A stretch of DNA of 64,000 bases, from positions 186,001 to 250,000 of the forward strand of contig JACVCD010000001.1 of NCBI GenBank assembly GCA_016742275.1, read 5' to 3'. Position numbers and translations under genes: made by a program. This DNA is from Gemmatimonadaceae bacterium (GTDB lineage Bacteria; Gemmatimonadota; Gemmatimonadetes; Gemmatimonadales; Gemmatimonadaceae). The notes below the pieces were generated by a model that worked only from the letters and a program-made list of their open reading frames with translations, did no database searches and was not told where the DNA came from. This document shows, one piece after another, positions 59,605 through 64,000 of the stretch (position 1 is the stretch's first letter; each line of letters begins with the position of its first letter).

Positions 59605-59997
59605 GTGCAAACACTCCCGTACGCCCTCGATCCGCTGCGTTTTCCGTTTCCGGCGCTCGCCGCTCTCTCCGGCCGGCTCCCCTTGGGCGGAGGCCGGGAA
59701 GTGGCCCTGGCCGCGCTGCTGGTGGCCCGTCTGACGCAGGGTGTCCTGCCAGATGATGGTTTGAATCCCGGCGATCGTACGGCACGAGCGGCGGCCGCCA
59801 AGGTGTGGCTGGCCTCTCTCGCATTGCCGGCCCCCACACGCGTGCCATTTGTCCGCTGCGTGGACGCCACTGTTGGGACACCACTCGTGGCGGCTGGCGC
59901 ACTGCGCTCGCTCGTGGCTGCCATCAGTGCGCATCTCGATGGCGCCGCGGTGCAGGAACTCGAACGTCTCGCCCGCCAGTTGGCGGCTGTCTCCTGA
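59605..59997 (+). CDS. Hypothetical protein (130 aa)
   Basis: A 130-residue, Ala/Leu-rich protein starting at GTG 59605 (MQTLPYALDPLRFPFPALAA), divergent from the PorX-like gene with 34 bases between. It is mainly helical (REVALAALLVARLTQGVL, GAALRSLVAAISAHL-like end) with no membrane segment or known motif. It lies 14 bases before the DnaB-like ATPase gene and is probably co-transcribed; a helper role for that ATPase is possible. Confidence 0.6.
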   Translation: MQTLPYALDPLRFPFPALAALSGRLPLGGGREVALAALLVARLTQGVLPDDGLNPGDRTARAAAAKVWLASLALPAPTRVPFVRCVDATVGTPLVAAGALRSLVAAISAHLDGAAVQELERLARQLAAVS

Positions 59998-60011
59998 CTG
60001 CTCAATAGCGG

Positions 60012-60869
60012 GTGTCCATGCACGACAGCGACATCTCCCCATTGACGCGCCTCGTGGCGCGCCTGGATGGCACGTATCCGGACAGCGCCGCGCGTGATGC
60101 CACGAATGCGGGACGCATGCCAACACACTTCGGGTCACTCGACAGAGCGCTGGGCGGTGGGGTACGCCGCGGTGATCTGGTGGTGCTGGGCGGTGATGTG
60201 GGCTCCGGTTGCAGTGCATTGGCCCTCGCCTTCGCCTTGCGGTGCACTACGCGTGCCCTCGTCCTGAGCACCGAGCAATCGGCCTACCGCATTTACGAAC
60301 GCGCCCTGGCATCGAAGGCCCGCGTCCCGATGACATCGCTGCGATTTGCGATGGTCAGTGAAGACGAACGTGTGCGTCTCGCAACAGCAGCGCTGTCACT
60401 CCGCGATCAGGCACCGGTTGTCGAAACACTTACGCACGGCGGCCTCGATGCAGTCGAGCGGGCTCTGGACGCCAGCCCCGATGCGCAACTCGTGATCGTG
60501 GATTCGCTCGACGGTCTTGTCGTACGTGACCACGCCATGGACGAGGCGCTGGCGTTTGCCGTGCTCGCCCTCAAGCGCCTCGCGCTTGCACGCCAAGTGG
60601 TCATCGTGCTCACCACCCATCTGCCAGCGCTGGATCGCACGCGGCGCGATCGTCGTCCGCAACTGGTGGACTTCGGTGTCCGCGGTGCCATCGGACTCCA
60701 CGCCGATGTCGTGCTCGGCCTCTACCGGGAGGAGTTGTACGAAGCCGATCTCGGAGTGGCCGGTGCAGCCGAGCTGTCACTGCTCAAGCATCGGGAAGGA
60801 GCGACGGGGTATGTCGATCTGTACTTCGATGCGAGATATGTGGAGTTCTCGGATTTGCAGGATGAATGA
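60012..60869 (+). CDS. DnaB/RecA-fold ATPase-like protein with degenerate Walker A
   Basis: A 285-residue protein resembling the C-terminal ATPase domain of DnaB helicase. HFGSLDRALGGGVRRGDLVVLGG aligns with the DnaB entry to the P-loop, but the P-loop is GDVGSGCSA: the catalytic Lys of GKT/S is replaced by Cys. Later motifs look kept: ALVLSTEQSAYRIYERAL, Walker B VIVDSLDGL, and VVIVLTTHLPALDR with RAIGLHADVVLGLYREE-type sequence (GAIGLHADVVLGLYREE). ATP hydrolysis is therefore doubtful. No primase or N-terminal helicase domain is present. A palindromic array starts 20 bases after the stop. Confidence 0.7.
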   Translation: MSMHDSDISPLTRLVARLDGTYPDSAARDATNAGRMPTHFGSLDRALGGGVRRGDLVVLGGDVGSGCSALALAFALRCTTRALVLSTEQSAYRIYERALASKARVPMTSLRFAMVSEDERVRLATAALSLRDQAPVVETLTHGGLDAVERALDASPDAQLVIVDSLDGLVVRDHAMDEALAFAVLALKRLALARQVVIVLTTHLPALDRTRRDRRPQLVDFGVRGAIGLHADVVLGLYREELYEADLGVAGAAELSLLKHREGATGYVDLYFDARYVEFSDLQDE

Positions 60870-60888
60870 ACAGCGGTCCTGTTCAGCA

Positions 60889-61340
60889 GCGGCAGTTAAG
60901 GGAACTGCTACTGCGGTTTTGGACGGCAACTGCGGTCTTTGGGAATGGCCACCACAGTTGGGGGGACTGCCACTGCGGTTAGGGCTACAGCAACCGCGGT
61001 CGGGGAAAGCCACTGCGGTTTGGGGAAGCCACTGCGGTCGCGGAAAGCAACTGCCGTCTGGGGGACTGCGGGGGTGGCCAACTGCGGTTGAGGTTTGCTG
61101 CAGTTGACGCCAACTGCAGTTAGCCCCAACTGCAGTCCCCCAAACGGCAGTGGCTGCCCCAGACTGCCGTTGCAGTCCACAACTGCGGTTGCAGTCCCCA
61201 AACCGCAGGTGCGGTAGCCTCAACCGCAGTGGCTGTCCCCCAACTGCAGCGGCTCTTCCCCCCGACCGCAGTGGCAGCCCCCAACTGCAGTGGCAGTTCC
61301 CGCAACTGCAGTGGCAGCCCCAGACTGCAGTTCACCGTCC
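60889..61340. repeat. Second head-to-head inverted array of degenerate ~20-bp units
   Basis: About 450 bases between the DnaB-like gene and yebC consist of units close to GACTGCCACTGCGGTTGGGG on the left and their complement on the right. The centre is a perfect hairpin CTGCAGTTG-ACGC-CAACTGCAG at 61098-61119. About ten units lie on each side. Unit sequence and geometry match the array before kbl. The array ends some 50 bases before the yebC ATG and fills almost all of the 522-base gap. Confidence 0.9.
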
Positions 61341-61391
61341 AGAACCCGCTAGATTGCCCCCGTATCCTGTACCCTGAAGCACGAGGATTCG

Positions 61392-62135
61392 ATGGCTGGC
61401 CATAGTAAATGGAAAACGATCAAGCGAGCGAAGGCCGCGACTGACAAGAAGCGGAGCTCGCTCTTCACGCGTCTCATCCGGGAAATCACCATGGCCGCCA
61501 AGCTTGGCGGGGGTGATCCCGGCGGCAATCCACGTCTGCGTACGGCAATCGACAACGCCAAAGCCGAGTCGATGCCCAAGGACAACATCGAGCGCGCCAT
61601 CAAGAAGGGCACCGGCGAACTCGAGGGCGCGGACTATGTGGAAGTGCTGTACGAAGCGTACGGCCCAGGCGGTGTGGCCATCATGATCCAGGCGCTCACC
61701 GACAACCCGACGCGCACCGTAGCCGACGTGCGTCACAAGCTGTCGCGCAATAGCGGCAACATGGGCACCACCAACTCGGTGGCCTTCATGTTCGATCGCA
61801 AGGGACAGATGACCGTGCCTGCCGAGGGCGTGAACGAGGACGCGCTCATCGAAGTGGCGCTGGAAGCGGGCGCCGATGACGTGGCCAATGAAGGCGAGGT
61901 GTTCATCATCACCACCGAGCCCGCCGCGCTGCATGCCGTCAAGGAAGGACTCGAGGCGAAAAAGTACAGCGTCGGTGACGCGGAACTCGCATGGGTACCG
62001 AAGAACACGGTGAAGGTGGAAGGTGAAAACGCCACCACCTTGATCAAGCTCCTCGAAGCCCTCGAAGAACTCGACGACGTGCAGAAGGTCGATGCGAACT
62101 TCGAGATGGACGAAAGCGCGATGGCCGACGCGTGA
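61392..62135 (+). CDS. YebC/PmpR family protein
   Basis: A 247-residue protein starting with the family hallmark MAGHSKWKTIKRAKAATDKK. Other conserved parts are NPRLRTAIDNAKAESMPKDNIERAIKKG, YEAYGPGGVAIMIQALTDN and VEGENATTLIKLLEALEELDDVQ. YebC proteins have been described as DNA-binding regulators and, more recently, as helping ribosomes translate proline stretches. Its TGA overlaps the ruvC GTG by 4 bases; the yebC-ruvC-ruvA order is widespread. Confidence 0.96.
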   Translation: MAGHSKWKTIKRAKAATDKKRSSLFTRLIREITMAAKLGGGDPGGNPRLRTAIDNAKAESMPKDNIERAIKKGTGELEGADYVEVLYEAYGPGGVAIMIQALTDNPTRTVADVRHKLSRNSGNMGTTNSVAFMFDRKGQMTVPAEGVNEDALIEVALEAGADDVANEGEVFIITTEPAALHAVKEGLEAKKYSVGDAELAWVPKNTVKVEGENATTLIKLLEALEELDDVQKVDANFEMDESAMADA

Positions 62136-62707
62136 CCCGCGCGGTTGGCCGGCCCTCGCTGGTGCTCGGGATCGATCCGGGCACCGCGGTGACCGGTTAT
62201 GGCGTCGTCGCGTTCGATGGACGCGCATCGACGCTGGTGGAGTGCGGTGTCATTCGCACCACGGCACGTGATCCACTGCCGACACGATTGCAGGAGATCC
62301 ATGAGGGCGTGCGCGAACTCATGGAGCGTCACCGCCCAGATACGCTCGCCATTGAAGACGTGTTCTACGCGCGCAATGTGCGTACGACAGTGGTGTTGGG
62401 TCATGCCCGCGGCGTGATTCTGCTGGCCGCGCAGCAGGCGGCGCTCACCATTCACGAATTCGCGCCGACCGAAATCAAAAAGGCTATCACGGGCCGCGGT
62501 GGCGCCACAAAGGAACAGGTACAGTTCATGGTCGCACGATTGCTGCGACTCAAACATGCGCCTGAGCCATCCGACGCCGCTGACGGAGTAGCCGCCGCGT
62601 TGTGCGTCTGTCTGCAGGCGTCCCTTCCCCGCATTGCCGCGCCGGCACTCCCGACGCTCAAGGCACTCAAGACTCCCAAGCCACTCACTCCCAGGCGACG
62701 CGCATGA
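62132..62707 (+). CDS. ruvC: Holliday junction endonuclease RuvC
   Basis: A 191-residue RNase-H-fold resolvase. Catalytic acids are in LGIDPGTAVTGYGVV (Asp), LAIEDVFYARN (Glu) and EPSDAADGVAAAL (two Asp). EIKKAITGRGGATKEQVQFMV is the DNA-contacting region. It cuts four-way junctions brought by RuvAB. GTG start overlapping yebC; ATGA overlap with ruvA. The last 20 residues are a Pro/Lys-rich tail. Confidence 0.95.
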   Translation: MTRAVGRPSLVLGIDPGTAVTGYGVVAFDGRASTLVECGVIRTTARDPLPTRLQEIHEGVRELMERHRPDTLAIEDVFYARNVRTTVVLGHARGVILLAAQQAALTIHEFAPTEIKKAITGRGGATKEQVQFMVARLLRLKHAPEPSDAADGVAAALCVCLQASLPRIAAPALPTLKALKTPKPLTPRRRA

Positions 62708-63303
62708 TTGCTCAGGTCACCGGCACCCTCGTCCATCGTGAGCTCGAACGCGTCGAGATTCTCACCGCCGGCGGCGTTGCCTACGAGTGTCTGATTCCGC
62801 TTGGTGTCTTTGAGGCGCTACCGGGGGAGAACGCGTCGATCACGCTGCATACGCACCTCATCGTGCGCGAAGACGCATGGCACCTGTACGGATTTCTGCA
62901 GCCGTATGAGCGCGCCGTTTTTCAGAAGCTTCTCGTCGCCAAGGGCGTGGGTCCCGCGCTCGCACTCGGCATTCTTTCTGCGCTCACGCCAGATCGTGTC
63001 GTGCGCGCGTTGCGCGAGAAGGATGTAACGACGCTGATGCGTGTGCCGCGCGTAGGGCGCAAGAAGGCCGAGCAGATCATTCTCGATCTCGCGGACAAGA
63101 TCGACAGTGTTGGCAGTGGCCCGGCGAATGCGACCGGTGCCGGTGCCTCACCGGTTGGCGATGACGCGGTACGCGCCCTCGTGGCATTGGGCTACAACCA
63201 AACCGAAGCGGATCGCGCAGTGCGCGCCGTGATGGATTCTGGATCGGCGCGCGAGGTCAGTACTGTGGTGCGCGCGGCGCTGGGAATGCTGACGGGGAAA
63301 TAG
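62704..63303 (+). CDS. ruvA: Holliday junction branch-migration protein RuvA
   Basis: A 199-residue protein that binds four-way junctions and loads RuvB. Domain I (IAQVTGTLVHRELERVEILTAGGVAYE) is the OB fold; domain II has helix-hairpin-helix motifs LLVAKGVGPALALGIL and LMRVPRVGRKKAEQII; domain III (VRALVALGYNQTEADRAV) contacts RuvB. ruvB itself is not in this window: a palindrome and a convergent peptidase gene follow. Confidence 0.96.
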   Translation: MIAQVTGTLVHRELERVEILTAGGVAYECLIPLGVFEALPGENASITLHTHLIVREDAWHLYGFLQPYERAVFQKLLVAKGVGPALALGILSALTPDRVVRALREKDVTTLMRVPRVGRKKAEQIILDLADKIDSVGSGPANATGAGASPVGDDAVRALVALGYNQTEADRAVRAVMDSGSAREVSTVVRAALGMLTGK

Positions 63304-63306
63304 AAA

Positions 63307-63399
63307 AACTCGAGACTCACAACTCTTACTCAAAGCTCAAAGCTGACCGGATGTTCGGTGAGCTCTGAGCTTTGAGTGAAAGTTTGTGAGTTACGAGTT
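63307..63399. repeat. 93-bp near-perfect palindrome between ruvA and the peptidase gene
   Basis: Two arms of about 43 bases (63307-63349 and 63356-63399) pair with about six mismatches around a 6-base loop; key blocks are AACTCG, ACTCACAA, ACTCAAAGCTCA and ACCG. It occupies nearly all of the 108 bases between the convergent stops (63303 and 63412). It differs in sequence from the other two palindrome families. It could act as a bidirectional terminator. Confidence 0.85.
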
Positions 63400-63411
63400 C
63401 ATTGGCTCCCG

Positions 63412-64000
63412 TTACCGCCGATAGTTCGTCGATTCACGCTGCGGACGACCGCAATTCGGGATCGTCGTCGGTTGACCATTCGGTCCGTTCGGCAGCGGAT
63501 TCATGAGCGTACGCGAGCTGGCCTGCGCATCCTCACTCGCCAGATACGCGAACATCGCCGTCAGCGTCGCATTGTGCTTGAGGTCATCCTGAATGACCTT
63601 GTCGTACGAATCGCGATTGGTGTGCCACGTGGTATTGCTGTAATCCCACGATAGCGCGCCCAGGCTTGCCGCCGGCGCACCATGGCAGAGGAAGCTCGCA
63701 TGGTCGGAGCCACCGCCCACACCACTCGGGCCACTGAGACGGACGTACTGCGTGAGCTGCGACGGCATCTGCGACATGTACTGCGCGAGACGCGGGCCAT
63801 TCTCCGGCAGGATGCTCGGGCCCGTTCCCACGACACGGCCCGTACCGTTGTCCTGATTGAAGAGGAACTGAAGACCCTTCACGACTTCCGGATGATCTGC
63901 GGCAAAGGCGCCAGAGCCGTTGAGACCCTGTTCTTCACCACTCCAGTGACCCACGAGAATCGTGCGCGACGGATTCGGCAGCACCGTCTTCAGGATGCGC
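63412..64000 (-). CDS. M28-family metallopeptidase (N-terminal part outside the window)
   Basis: The last 196 or so residues of a zinc aminopeptidase/carboxypeptidase-like M28 enzyme. HWSGEEQGLNGS contains the catalytic and metal-binding glutamates, LFNQDNGTG a metal-binding Asp region, GGGSDHASFLCHGAPA and TWHTNRDSYDKV the final His. The C-terminus is Pro/Asn-rich. The gene starts beyond base 64000. Such enzymes in diderms are usually exported; the signal peptide cannot be seen here. Confidence 0.88.
   Translation of the reverse strand, partial: RILKTVLPNPSRTILVGHWSGEEQGLNGSGAFAADHPEVVKGLQFLFNQDNGTGRVVGTGPSILPENGPRLAQYMSQMPSQLTQYVRLSGPSGVGGGSDHASFLCHGAPAASLGALSWDYSNTTWHTNRDSYDKVIQDDLKHNATLTAMFAYLASEDAQASSRTLMNPLPNGPNGQPTTIPNCGRPQRESTNYRR

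Noticed and set aside
58488-59756. A 422-codon plus-strand frame opposite the PorX-like gene
   Set aside because: The minus strand encodes a complete CheY-PglZ protein; the plus frame has no recognisable domain.

Overview
The window is a GC-rich (roughly 62-65% by eye), densely coded bacterial chromosome segment with about 59 protein genes, one tRNA gene and little intergenic DNA. Omp85-type outer membrane proteins, a phosphate-porin-like barrel, an RND tripartite pump and Sec/lipobox signals show a diderm. Paralogous 6-bladed beta-propeller proteins, a PorX-like CheY-PglZ regulator, a lysine/alanine-rich histone H1-like protein and the general gene style fit Gemmatimonadota (Gemmatimonas-like). 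That placement is an inference from gene style; there is no rRNA here to prove it.

Layout. 1-4.2 kb: Kef-type antiporter end, then a minus-strand operon (4-TM protein, modA, modB, modC) for molybdate uptake. 4.3-8.5 kb: PAP2 phosphatase, two convergent GT4 glycosyltransferases and an acyltransferase-3 (envelope glycolipid or polysaccharide work). 8.5-15 kb: exported proteins (PEBP-like, DUF1028, porin-like barrel, YceI, DUF3108), a beta-hydroxyacid-dehydrogenase-like oxidoreductase, and a GxxExxY gene set between two palindromic repeats. 15.2-22.5 kb: RND pump with one adaptor and two different inner-membrane subunits. 22.7-25 kb: two convergent beta-propeller genes in visibly lower-GC DNA. 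25.2-32 kb: tRNA-Arg(CCG), rho, ruvX, mltG, GT2, RlmI-like methyltransferase, mutM and a methyltransferase-like gene. 32-33.6 kb: a 60-aa protein gene behind a sigma-54-type promoter, and the histone-like gene. 33.6-37.5 kb: tdh and kbl (threonine to glycine plus acetyl-CoA) separated by a 400-bp palindromic repeat array, a lipoprotein and an alkyladenine glycosylase. 37.5-41.3 kb: a NYN-LOTUS RNA-binding fusion protein and an acyl-CoA-synthetase-like enzyme. 41.4-48 kb: NtrY/NtrC-like two-component genes split by two paralogous membrane proteins, followed by an Omp85-like barrel and a DUF4390-like protein. 48-60.9 kb: HNH nuclease, amidohydrolase, PBP1A, tyrS, class V aminotransferase, a glycosyltransferase, an MsbA-like ABC exporter, a PorX-like regulator and a DnaB-like ATPase. 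60.9-64 kb: a second palindromic array, then yebC-ruvC-ruvA and an M28 peptidase cut by the window edge.

The most unusual content lies between genes, in three kinds of long palindrome. (i) Four copies of a 140-150-bp element have about 60-70-bp arms and a central stem whose sequence differs between copies while pairing is kept. Two copies flank a PD-(D/E)XK-like GxxExxY gene, and copies end exactly at the stop codons of neighbours. (ii) Two 400-450-bp inverted arrays of degenerate ~20-bp units sit directly before kbl and yebC. (iii) One 93-bp near-perfect palindrome lies between ruvA and the peptidase. Family (i) resembles a miniature mobile element system possibly tied to GxxExxY; family (ii) matches no repeat class I can name.
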